Assembly: GCF_051020765.1 (NCBI RefSeq)
Contig: NW_027469216.1
Location: forward strand, 288,765 to 352,764
Reading direction: 5' to 3'
Source of the DNA: Lasioglossum baleicum
Lineage: Eukaryota; Arthropoda; Insecta; Hymenoptera; Halictidae
Length of the DNA: 64,000 nt
In this document: in pieces, positions 23,731-35,337 of the stretch
How positions within the stretch are numbered: position 1 is the first letter of the stretch
Layout of the letters: every line of letters begins with the position of its first letter
Notes under the pieces: model-generated
What the model was told of the DNA's origin: nothing
Database searches by the model: none
Seen by the model: the letters and a program-made list of their open reading frames with translations, nothing else
Program-made: the position numbers and the translations under genes

Positions 23731-26540
23731 TAAGCCTTCGTCTCCGCGTCCTCCGTCCGACAAGCCTACTCTCGCCCGTACCCGTCGACCCGTTCTCGAG
23801 CTATACGGCGACAAAGAAACTTTGATTTTTCACTAATTTGACGTCATCGAGAAAGTTACGGCCAACTGAGAATTAAAGGTATATCGCCTTTCCGAAATTT
23901 GCGGGAGCTCGTCGGGCCTTCGGCCCCGCTCGGCTCGAGGTCGAGGTCGTCGGTAGCGACGATGGTGGCGGGGAGGTGCGCAATTGGTCTGTCATCGCCA
24001 TCCTCCCCCCCAACCCCCCCTCACCCTTTAAAATTAATGGAAAATGTAAACCTAAACGTAGAGTCGGATTTGTAACCTCGAAGTTACAAGTCCATTCGCT
24101 CAACTATCAAGGGAGAGTAAACGCGGCGACTGTGGCGGCACTCGCCGCCGATGCGATGTCAGCGTCGCGAAGTTGGCGTTAAATTCGAACGTTTGAATCA
24201 GTTATTTTCTTTCGGGCCCTTTTCAGCCCTGAACCGTGGAAGCGCCGAAATTCGGGTTTCATTTTTAACGCGGCAGCTTATACCCCCCGAGCCGTTACCG
24301 ACCACTGCCGGTGGTGGTCGGTAAGTTATCCTCCGCCGAGGTCGACGCGCGTTACCGATGCACACGTAAAAAATTTTCCGCGAATTTTTGCGAATTTTTC
24401 GCGCGGTAAGCCTTCGTCTCCGCGTCCTCCGTCCGACGAGCCTACTCTCGCCCGCACCCGTCGACCCGTTCTCGAGCTATACGGCGACAAAGAAACTTTG
24501 ATTTTTCACTAATATGACGTCATCGAGAAAGTTACGGCCAACTGGGAATTAAAGGTATATCGCCTTTCCGAAATTTGCGGGAGCTCGTCGGGCCTTCGGC
24601 CCCGCTCGGCTCGAGGTCGAGGTCGTCGGTAGCGACGATGGTGGCGGGGAGGTGCGCAATTGGTCTGTCATCGCCATCCCCCCCCCAACCCTTCCCCACC
24701 CTTTAAAATTAATGGAAAATGTAAACCTAAACGTAGAGTCGGATTCGTAACCTCGAAGTTACAAGTCCATTCGCTCAACCATCAAGGGAGGGTAAACGTG
24801 GCGACTGTGGCGGCACTCGCCATCGATGCGAAGTCAGCGTCGCGAAATTGGCGTTAAATTCGAACGTTTGGATCAGTTATTTTCTTTCGGGCCCTTTTCA
24901 GCCCTGAACCGTGGAAACGCCGAAATTCGGGTTTCATTTTTAACGCGGCAGCTTATACCCCCCGAGCCGTTACCGACCACTGCCGGTGGTGGTCGGTAAG
25001 TTATCCTCCGCCGAGGTCGACGCGCGTTACCGATGCACACGTAAAAAATTTTCCGCGAATTTTCGCGAATTTTTCGCGCGGTAAGCCTGCGTCTCCGCGT
25101 CCTCCGTCCGACAAGCCTACTCTCGCCCGCACCCGTCGACCCGTTCTCGAGCTATACGGCGACAAAGAAACTTTGATTTTTCACTAATTTGACGTCATCG
25201 AGAAAGTTACGGCCAACTGGGAATGAAAGGTATATCGCCTTTCCGAAATTTCCGGGAGCCCGTCGGGCCTTCGGCCCCGCTCGGCTCGAGGTCGAGGTCG
25301 TCGGTAGCGACGATGGTGGCGGGGAGGTGCGCAATTGGTCTGTCATCGCCATCCTCCCCCCCAAACCCCCCTCACCCTTTAAAATTAATGGAAAATGTAA
25401 ACCTAAACGTAGAGTCGGATTCGTAACCTCGAAGTTACAAGTCCATTCGCTCAACCATCAAGGGAGAGTAAACGCGACGACTGTGGCGGCACTCGCCATC
25501 GATGCGAAGTCAGCGTCGCGAAATTGGCGTTAAATTCGAACGTTTGGATCAGTTATTTTCTTTCGGGCCCTTTTCAGCCCTGAACCGTGGAAGCGCCGAA
25601 ATTCGGGTTTCATTTTTAACGCGGCAGCTTATACCCCCCGAGCCGTTACCGACCACTGCCGGTGGTGGTCGGTAAGTTATCCTCCGCCGAGGTCGACGCG
25701 CGTTACCGATGCACACGCAAAAAATTTTCTGCGAATTTTCGCGAATTTTTCGCGCGGTAAGCCTTCGTCTCCGCGTCCTCCGTCCGACAAGCCTACTCTC
25801 GCCCGTACCCGTCGACCCGTTCTCGAGCTATACGGCGACAAAGAAACTTTGATTTTTCACTAATTTGACGTCATCGAGAAAGTTACGGCCAACTGAGAAT
25901 TAAAGGTATATCGCCTTTCCGAAATTTGCGGGAGCTCGTCGGGCCTTCGGCCCCGCTCGGCTCGAGGTCGAGGTCGTCGGTAGCGACGATGGTGGCGGGG
26001 AGGTGCGCAATTGGTCTGTCATCGCCATCCTCCCCCCCAACCCCCCCTCACCCTTTAAAATTAATGGAAAATGTAAACCTAAACGTAGAGTCGGATTCGT
26101 AACCTCGAAGTTACAAGTCCATTCGCTCAACTATCAAGGGAGAGTAAACGCGGCGACTGTGGCGGCACTCGCCGCCGATGCGATGTCAGCGTCGCGAAGT
26201 TGGCGTTAAATTCGAACGTTTGAATCAGTTATTTTCTTTCGGGCCCTTTTCAGCCCTGAACCGTGGAAGCGCCGAAATTCGGGTTTCATTTTTAACGCGG
26301 CAGCTTATACCCCCCGAGCGTTAACGACCACTGCCGGTGGTGGTCGGTAAGTTATCCTCCGCCGAGGTCGACGCGCGTTACCGATGCACACGTAAAAAAT
26401 TTTCCGCGAATTTTCGCTAATTTTTCGCGCGGTAAGCCTTCGTCTCCGCGTCCTCCGTCCGACAAGCCTACTCTCGCCCGTACCCGTCGACCCGTTCTCG
26501 AGCTATACGGCGACAAAGAAACTTTGATTTTTCACTAATT

Positions 26541-29500
26541 TGACGTCATCGAGAAAGTTACGGCCAACTGGGAATTAAAGGTATATCGCCTTTCCGAAAT
26601 TTCCGGGAGCTCGTCGGGCCTTCGGCCACGCTCGGCTCGAGGTTGAGGTCGTCGGTAGCGACGATGGTGGCGGGGAGGTGCGCAATTGGTCTGTCATCAC
26701 CATCCCCCCCAACCCTTCCTCGCCCTTTAAAATTAATGGAAAATGTAAACCTAAACGTAGAGTCGGATTCGTAACCTCGAAGTTACAAGTCCATTCGCTC
26801 AACCATCAAGGGAGAGTAAACGCGACGACTGTGGCGGCACTCGCCATCGATGCGAAGTCAGCGTCGCGAAATTGGCGTTAAATTCGAACGTTTGGATCAG
26901 TTATTTTCTTTCGGGCCCTTTTCAGCCCTGAACCGTGGAAGCGCCGAAATTCGGGTTTCATTTTTAACGCGGCAGCTTATACCCCCCGAGCCGTTACCGA
27001 CCACTGCCGGTGGTGGTCGGTAAGTTATCCTCCGCCGAGGTCGACGCGCGTTACCGATGCACACGTAAAAAATTTTCTGCGAATTTTCGCGAATTTTTCG
27101 CGCGGTAAGCCTTCGTCTCCGCGTCCTCCGTCCGACAAGCCTACTCTCGCCCGTACCCGTCGACCCGTTCTCGAGCTATACGGCGACAAAGAAACTTTGA
27201 TTTTTCACTAATTTGACGTCATCGAGAAAGTTACGGCCAACTGAGAATTAAAGGTATATCGCCTTTCCGAAATTTGCGGGAGCTCGTCGGGCCTTCGGCC
27301 CCGCTCGGCTCGAGGTCGAGGTCGTCGGTAGCGACGATGGTGGCGGGGAGGTGCGCAATTGGTCTGTCATCGCCATCCTCCCCCCCAACCCCCCCTCACC
27401 CTTTAAAATTAATGGAAAATGTAAACCTAAACGTAGAGTCGGATTCGTAACCTCGAAGTTACAAGTCCATTCGCTCAACTATCAAGGGAGAGTAAACGCG
27501 GCGACTGTGGCGGCACTCGCCGCCGATGCGATGTCAGCGTCGCGAAGTTGGCGTTAAATTCGAACGTTTGAATCAGTTATTTTCTTTCGGGCCCTTTTCA
27601 GCCCTGAACCGTGGAAGCGCCGAAATTCGGGTTTCATTTTTAACGCGGCAGCTTATACCCCCCGAGCGTTAACGACCACTGCCGGTGGTGGTCGGTAAGT
27701 TATCCTCCGCCGAGGTCGACGCGCGTTACCGATGCACACGTAAAAAATTTTCCGCGAATTTTCGCTAATTTTTCGCGCGGTAAGCCTTCGTCTCCGCGTC
27801 CTCCGTCCGACAAGCCTACTCTCGCCCGCACCCGTCGACCCGTTCTCGAGTTATACGGCGACAAAGAAACTTTGATTTTTCACTAATTTGACGTCATCGA
27901 GAAAGTTACGGCCAACTGGGAATTAAAGGTATATCGCCTTTCCGAAATTTCCGGGAGCCCGTCGGGCCTTCGGCCCCGCTCGGCTCGGCTCGGCTCGAGG
28001 TCGAGGTCGTCGGTGGCGACGATGGTGGCGGGGAGGTGCGCAATTGGTCTGTCATCGCCATCATCCTCCCAACCCCCCCTCACCCTTTAAATTAATGGAA
28101 AATGTAAACCTAAACGTAGAGTCGGATTCGTAACCTCGAATTTACAAGTCCATTCGCTCAACTATCAAGGGAGAGTAAACGCGGCGACTGTGGCGGCACT
28201 CGCCGCCGAAGCGATGTCAGCGTCGCGAAGTTGGCGTTAAATTCGAACGTTTGAATCAGTTATTTTCTTTCGGGCCCTTTTCAGCCCTGAACCGTGGAAG
28301 CGCCGAAATTCGGGTTTCATTTTTGACGCGGCAGCTTATACCCCCCGAGCCGTTACCGACCACTGCCGGTGGTGGTCGGTAAGTTATCCTCCGCCGAGGT
28401 CGACGCGCGTTACCGATGCACACGTAAAAAATTTTCCGCGAATTTTCGCGAATTTTTCGCGCGGTAAGCCTTCGTCTCCGCGTCCTCCGTCCGACAAGCC
28501 TACTCTCGCCCGCACCCGTCGACCCGTCCTCGAGCTATACGGCGACAAAGAAACTTTGATTTTTCACTAATTTGACGTCATCGAGAAAGTTACGGCCAAC
28601 TGGGAATTAAAGGTATATCGCCTTTCCGAAATTTCCGGGAGCTCGTCGGGCCTTCGGCCCCGCTCGGCTCGAGGTCGAGGTCGTCGGTAGCGACGATGGT
28701 GGCGGGGAGGTGCGCAATTGGTCTGTCATCGCCATCCTCCCCCCCAACCCCCCCTCACCCTTTAAAATTAATGGAAAATGTAAACCTAAACGTAGAGTCG
28801 GATTTGTAACCTCGAAGTTACAAGTCCATTCGCTCAACTATCAAGGGAGAGTAAACGCGGCGACTGTGGCGGCACTCGCCGCCGATGCGATGTCAGCGTC
28901 GCGAAGTTGGCGTTAAATTCGAACGTTTGGATCAGTTATTTTCTTTCGGGCCCATTTCAGCCCTGAACCGTGGAAGCGCCGAAATTCGGGTTTCATTTTT
29001 AACGCGGCAGCTTATACCCCCCGAGCCGTTACCGACCACTGCCGGTGGTGGTCGGTAAGTTATCCTCCGCCGAGGTCGACGCGCGTTACCGATGCACACG
29101 TAAAAAATTTTCTGCGAATTTTCGCGAATTTTTCGCGCGGTAAGCCTTCGTCTCCGCGTCCTCCGTCCGACAAGCCTACTCTCGCCCGTACCCGTCGACC
29201 CGTTCTCGAGCTATACGGCGACAAAGAAACTTTGATTTTTCACTAATTTGACGTCATCGAGAAAGTTACGGCCAACTGAGAATTAAAGGTATATCGCCTT
29301 TCCGAAATTTGCGGGAGCTCGTCGGGCCTTCGGCCCCGCTCGGCTCGAGGTCGAGGTCGTCGGTAGCGACGATGGTGGCGGGGAGGTGCGCAATTGGTCT
29401 GTCATCGCCATCCTCCCCCCCAACCCCCCCTCACCCTTTAAAATTAATGGAAAATGTAAACCTAAACGTAGAGTCGGATTTGTAACCTCGAAGTTACAAG

Positions 29501-31950
29501 TCCATTCGCTCAACTATCAAGGGAGAGTAAACGCGGCGACTGTGGCGGCACTCGCCGCCGATGCGATGTCAGCGTCGCGAAGTTGGCGTTAAATTCGAAC
29601 GTTTGAATCAGTTATTTTCTTTCGGGCCCTTTTCAGCCCTGAACCGTGGAAGCGCCGAAATTCGGGTTTCATTTTTAACGCGGCAGCTTATACCCCCCGA
29701 GCCGTTACCGACCACTGCCGGTGGTGGTCGGTAAGTTATCCTCCGCCGAGGTCGACGCGCGTTACCGATGCACACGTAAAAAATTTTCCGCGAATTTTTG
29801 CGAATTTTTCGCGCGGTAAGCCTTCGTCTCCGCGTCCTCCGTCCGACGAGCCTACTCTCGCCCGCACCCGTCGACCCGTTCTCGAGCTATACGGCGACAA
29901 AGAAACTTTGATTTTTCACTAATATGACGTCATCGAGAAAGTTACGGCCAACTGGGAATTAAAGGTATATCGCCTTTCCGAAATTTGCGGGAGCTCGTCG
30001 GGCCTTCGGCCCCGCTCGGCTCGAGGTCGAGGTCGTCGGTAGCGACGATGGTGGCGGGGAGGTGCGCAATTGGTCTGTCATCGCCATCCCCCCCCCAACC
30101 CTTCCCCACCCTTTAAAATTAATGGAAAATGTAAACCTAAACGTAGAGTCGGATTCGTAACCTCGAAGTTACAAGTCCATTCGCTCAACCATCAAGGGAG
30201 GGTAAACGTGGCGACTGTGGCGGCACTCGCCATCGATGCGAAGTCAGCGTCGCGAAATTGGCGTTAAATTCGAACGTTTGGATCAGTTATTTTCTTTCGG
30301 GCCCTTTTCAGCCCTGAACCGTGGAAACGCCGAAATTCGGGTTTCATTTTTAACGCGGCAGCTTATACCCCCCGAGCCGTTACCGACCACTGCCGGTGGT
30401 GGTCGGTAAGTTATCCTCCGCCGAGGTCGACGCGCGTTACCGATGCACACGTAAAAAATTTTCCGCGAATTTTCGCGAATTTTTCGCGCGGTAAGCCTGC
30501 GTCTCCGCGTCCTCCGTCCGACAAGCCTACTCTCGCCCGCACCCGTCGACCCGTTCTCGAGCTATACGGCGACAAAGAAACTTTGATTTTTCACTAATTT
30601 GACGTCATCGAGAAAGTTACGGCCAACTGGGAATGAAAGGTATATCGCCTTTCCGAAATTTCCGGGAGCCCGTCGGGCCTTCGGCCCCGCTCGGCTCGAG
30701 GTCGAGGTCGTCGGTAGCGACGATGGTGGCGGGGAGGTGCGCAATTGGTCTGTCATCGCCATCCTCCCCCCCAAACCCCCCTCACCCTTTAAAATTAATG
30801 GAAAATGTAAACCTAAACGTAGAGTCGGATTCGTAACCTCGAAGTTACAAGTCCATTCGCTCAACCATCAAGGGAGAGTAAACGCGACGACTGTGGCGGC
30901 ACTCGCCATCGATGCGAAGTCAGCGTCGCGAAATTGGCGTTAAATTCGAACGTTTGGATCAGTTATTTTCTTTCGGGCCCTTTTCAGCCCTGAACCGTGG
31001 AAGCGCCGAAATTCGGGTTTCATTTTTAACGCGGCAGCTTATACCCCCCGAGCCGTTACCGACCACTGCCGGTGGTGGTCGGTAAGTTATCCTCCGCCGA
31101 GGTCGACGCGCGTTACCGATGCACACGCAAAAAATTTTCTGCGAATTTTCGCGAATTTTTCGCGCGGTAAGCCTTCGTCTCCGCGTCCTCCGTCCGACAA
31201 GCCTACTCTCGCCCGTACCCGTCGACCCGTTCTCGAGCTATACGGCGACAAAGAAACTTTGATTTTTCACTAATTTGACGTCATCGAGAAAGTTACGGCC
31301 AACTGAGAATTAAAGGTATATCGCCTTTCCGAAATTTGCGGGAGCTCGTCGGGCCTTCGGCCCCGCTCGGCTCGAGGTCGAGGTCGTCGGTAGCGACGAT
31401 GGTGGCGGGGAGGTGCGCAATTGGTCTGTCATCGCCATCCTCCCCCCCAACCCCCCCTCACCCTTTAAAATTAATGGAAAATGTAAACCTAAACGTAGAG
31501 TCGGATTCGTAACCTCGAAGTTACAAGTCCATTCGCTCAACTATCAAGGGAGAGTAAACGCGGCGACTGTGGCGGCACTCGCCGCCGATGCGATGTCAGC
31601 GTCGCGAAGTTGGCGTTAAATTCGAACGTTTGAATCAGTTATTTTCTTTCGGGCCCTTTTCAGCCCTGAACCGTGGAAGCGCCGAAATTCGGGTTTCATT
31701 TTTAACGCGGCAGCTTATACCCCCCGAGCGTTAACGACCACTGCCGGTGGTGGTCGGTAAGTTATCCTCCGCCGAGGTCGACGCGCGTTACCGATGCACA
31801 CGTAAAAAATTTTCCGCGAATTTTCGCTAATTTTTCGCGCGGTAAGCCTTCGTCTCCGCGTCCTCCGTCCGACAAGCCTACTCTCGCCCGCACCCGTCGA
31901 CCCGTTCTCGAGTTATACGGCGACAAAGAAACTTTGATTTTTCACTAATT
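26541..31950 (+). repeat. Block F, copy 2: eight-monomer higher-order repeat (5410 bp)
   Basis: Monomers start at 26541, 27214, 27889, 28573, 29249, 29925, 30600 and 31276, each exactly 5410 bp after its partner in copy 1. All private marks of copy 1 reappear in the same order, including CATCACCATCC, AATATGACGTCA and CACGCAAAAAATTTTC, and I saw no base difference in the parts I compared. Just upstream of the two copies the flanks differ (CGCCCGCACCC near 21071 against CGCCCGTACCC near 26480), which places one breakpoint close to 21.1 / 26.5 kb. Very recent duplication is the simplest reading. Confidence 0.92.
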
Positions 31951-34900
31951 TGACGTCATCGAGAAAGTTACGGCCAACTGGGAATTAAAGGTATATCGCC
32001 TTTCCGAAATTTCCGGGAGCCCGTCGGGCCTTCGGCCCCGCTCGGCTCGGCTCGGCTCGAGGTCGAGGTCGTCGGTGGCGACGATGGTGGCGGGGAGGTG
32101 CGCAATTGGTCTGTCATCGCCATCATCCTCCCAACCCCCCCTCACCCTTTAAATTAATGGAAAATGTAAACCTAAACGTAGAGTCGGATTCGTAACCTCG
32201 AATTTACAAGTCCATTCGCTCAACTATCAAGGGAGAGTAAACGCGGCGACTGTGGCGGCACTCGCCGCCGAAGCGATGTCAGCGTCGCGAAGTTGGCGTT
32301 AAATTCGAACGTTTGAATCAGTTATTTTCTTTCGGGCCCTTTTCAGCCCTGAACCGTGGAAGCGCCGAAATTCGGGTTTCATTTTTGACGCGGCAGCTTA
32401 TACCCCCCGAGCCGTTACCGACCACTGCCGGTGGTGGTCGGTAAGTTATCCTCCGCCGAGGTCGACGCGCGTTACCGATGCACACGTAAAAAATTTTCCG
32501 CGAATTTTCGCGAATTTTTCGCGCGGTAAGCCTTCGTCTCCGCGTCCTCCGTCCGACAAGCCTACTCTCGCCCGCACCCGTCGACCCGTCCTCGAGCTAT
32601 ACGGCGACAAAGAAACTTTGATTTTTCACTAATTTGACGTCATCGAGAAAGTTACGGCCAACTGGGAATTAAAGGTATATCGCCTTTCCGAAATTTCCGG
32701 GAGCTCGTCGGGCCTTCGGCCCCGCTCGGCTCGAGGTCGAGGTCGTCGGTAGCGACGATGGTGGCGGGGAGGTGCGCAATTGGTCTGTCATCGCCATCCT
32801 CCCCCCCAACCCCCCCTCACCCTTTAAAATTAATGGAAAATGTAAACCTAAACGTAGAGTCGGATTTGTAACCTCGAAGTTACAAGTCCATTCGCTCAAC
32901 TATCAAGGGAGAGTAAACGCGGCGACTGTGGCGGCACTCGCCGCCGATGCGATGTCAGCGTCGCGAAGTTGGCGTTAAATTCGAACGTTTGGATCAGTTA
33001 TTTTCTTTCGGGCCCATTTCAGCCCTGAACCGTGGAAGCGCCGAAATTCGGGTTTCATTTTTAACGCGGCAGCTTATACCCCCCGAGCCGTTACCGACCA
33101 CTGCCGGTGGTGGTCGGTAAGTTATCCTCCGCCGAGGTCGACGCGCGTTACCGATGCACACGTAAAAAATTTTCTGCGAATTTTCGCGAATTTTTCGCGC
33201 GGTAAGCCTTCGTCTCCGCGTCCTCCGTCCGACAAGCCTACTCTCGCCCGTACCCGTCGACCCGTTCTCGAGCTATACGGCGACAAAGAAACTTTGATTT
33301 TTCACTAATTTGACGTCATCGAGAAAGTTACGGCCAACTGAGAATTAAAGGTATATCGCCTTTCCGAAATTTGCGGGAGCTCGTCGGGCCTTCGGCCCCG
33401 CTCGGCTCGAGGTCGAGGTCGTCGGTAGCGACGATGGTGGCGGGGAGGTGCGCAATTGGTCTGTCATCGCCATCCTCCCCCCCAACCCCCCCTCACCCTT
33501 TAAAATTAATGGAAAATGTAAACCTAAACGTAGAGTCGGATTTGTAACCTCGAAGTTACAAGTCCATTCGCTCAACTATCAAGGGAGAGTAAACGCGGCG
33601 ACTGTGGCGGCACTCGCCGCCGATGCGATGTCAGCGTCGCGAAGTTGGCGTTAAATTCGAACGTTTGAATCAGTTATTTTCTTTCGGGCCCTTTTCAGCC
33701 CTGAACCGTGGAAGCGCCGAAATTCGGGTTTCATTTTTAACGCGGCAGCTTATACCCCCCGAGCCGTTACCGACCACTGCCGGTGGTGGTCGGTAAGTTA
33801 TCCTCCGCCGAGGTCGACGCGCGTTACCGATGCACACGTAAAAAATTTTCCGCGAATTTTTGCGAATTTTTCGCGCGGTAAGCCTTCGTCTCCGCGTCCT
33901 CCGTCCGACGAGCCTACTCTCGCCCGCACCCGTCGACCCGTTCTCGAGCTATACGGCGACAAAGAAACTTTGATTTTTCACTAATATGACGTCATCGAGA
34001 AAGTTACGGCCAACTGGGAATTAAAGGTATATCGCCTTTCCGAAATTTGCGGGAGCTCGTCGGGCCTTCGGCCCCGCTCGGCTCGAGGTCGAGGTCGTCG
34101 GTAGCGACGATGGTGGCGGGGAGGTGCGCAATTGGTCTGTCATCGCCATCCCCCCCCCAACCCTTCCCCACCCTTTAAAATTAATGGAAAATGTAAACCT
34201 AAACGTAGAGTCGGATTCGTAACCTCGAAGTTACAAGTCCATTCGCTCAACCATCAAGGGAGGGTAAACGTGGCGACTGTGGCGGCACTCGCCATCGATG
34301 CGAAGTCAGCGTCGCGAAATTGGCGTTAAATTCGAACGTTTGGATCAGTTATTTTCTTTCGGGCCCTTTTCAGCCCTGAACCGTGGAAACGCCGAAATTC
34401 GGGTTTCATTTTTAACGCGGCAGCTTATACCCCCCGAGCCGTTACCGACCACTGCCGGTGGTGGTCGGTAAGTTATCCTCCGCCGAGGTCGACGCGCGTT
34501 ACCGATGCACACGTAAAAAATTTTCCGCGAATTTTCGCGAATTTTTCGCGCGGTAAGCCTGCGTCTCCGCGTCCTCCGTCCGACAAGCCTACTCTCGCCC
34601 GCACCCGTCGACCCGTTCTCGAGCTATACGGCGACAAAGAAACTTTGATTTTTCACTAATTTGACGTCATCGAGAAAGTTACGGCCAACTGGGAATGAAA
34701 GGTATATCGCCTTTCCGAAATTTCCGGGAGCCCGTCGGGCCTTCGGCCCCGCTCGGCTCGAGGTCGAGGTCGTCGGTAGCGACGATGGTGGCGGGGAGGT
34801 GCGCAATTGGTCTGTCATCGCCATCCTCCCCCCCAAACCCCCCTCACCCTTTAAAATTAATGGAAAATGTAAACCTAAACGTAGAGTCGGATTCGTAACC

Positions 34901-35337
34901 TCGAAGTTACAAGTCCATTCGCTCAACCATCAAGGGAGAGTAAACGCGGCGACTGTGGCGGCACTCGTCATCGATGCGAAGTCAGCGTCGCGAAATTGGC
35001 GTTAAATTCGAACGTTTGGATCAGTTATTTTCTTTCGGGCCCTTTTCAGCCCTGAACCGTGGAAGCGCCGAAATTCGGGTTTCATTTTTAACGCGGCAGC
35101 TTATACCCCCCGAGCCGTTACCGACCACTGCCGGTGGTGGTCGGTAAGTTATCCTCCGCCGAGGTCGACGCGCGTTACCGATGCACACGTAAAAAATTTT
35201 CCGCGAATTTTCGCGAATTTTTCGCGCGGTAAGCCTTCGTCTCCGCGTCCTCCGTCCGACAAGCCTACTCTCGCCCGCACCCGTCGACCCGTTCTCGAGC
35301 TATACGGCGACAAAGAAACTTTGATTTTTCACTAATT
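31951..35337 (+). repeat. Block F, third partial turn: five monomers at the 4062-bp period
   Basis: Monomers start at 31951, 32635, 33311, 33987 and 34662, each 4062 bp after 27889-30600. Marks TTTAAATTAATGG, CGAATTTACAAG, GGGCCCATTTCAG and AATATGACGTCA are kept. The match ends inside the last unit: 34662 reads ACTCGTCATCGATG, as do 20455 and 37365, while 30600 reads ACTCGCCATCGATG after GCGACGACTG. The unit is therefore a junction between two lineages. Confidence 0.88.

Larger units (their letters stand above)
23163..23838 (+). repeat. Reference monomer (676 bp) used to map internal elements
   Basis: One full unit, taken from one TGACGTCA to the next. In order: TGACGTCA palindrome (23163-23170); GC-rich stem-loop (23238-23250) and two GCTCG units (23252-23261); C-run tract (23326-23350); stem-loop GGCGGC/GCCGCC (23458-23473); TTCGAACGTTTGGA near-palindrome (about 23509-23522); imperfect stem-loop TTCGGGC/GCCCTGAA (23535-23557); 30-bp dyad (23619-23648); A6T4 tract with TTTTCGCGAA repeats (23692-23730); then a pyrimidine-rich stretch with CGTCTCCGCGTCC-like sequence and SalI (GTCGAC) and XhoI (CTCGAG) sites. 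This copy is mosaic: the second half starts as type I (GCCGCCGATGCGATG) but reads GGATCAG, a type II mark. The phase is arbitrary; the array itself defines no monomer start. Confidence 0.95.
21131..26540 (+). repeat. Block F, copy 1: eight-monomer higher-order repeat (5410 bp)
   Basis: Monomers start at 21131, 21804, 22479, 23163, 23839, 24515, 25190 and 25866. Lineage marks: GGCCACGCTCGG and CATCACCATCC (21131); CAACTGAGAATT and AATTTGCGGG (21804, 23839, 25866); four GCTCG units, GTCGGTGGCG, TTTAAATTAATGG and CGAATTTACAAG (22479); AATATGACGTCA (24515); GGGAATGAAAGG (25190); and CACGCAAAAAATTTTC at the end of 25190. Units 21804 and 25866 are also alike at 4062 bp, so a six-monomer period is nested in the eight-monomer one. 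Confidence 0.92.

Noticed and set aside
21131..31950. Exact 5410-bp duplication as an assembly artefact
   Set aside because: Not accepted as the main reading because several other non-identical higher-order periods occur across the window and the flanks of the two copies differ. It cannot be excluded without spanning reads.
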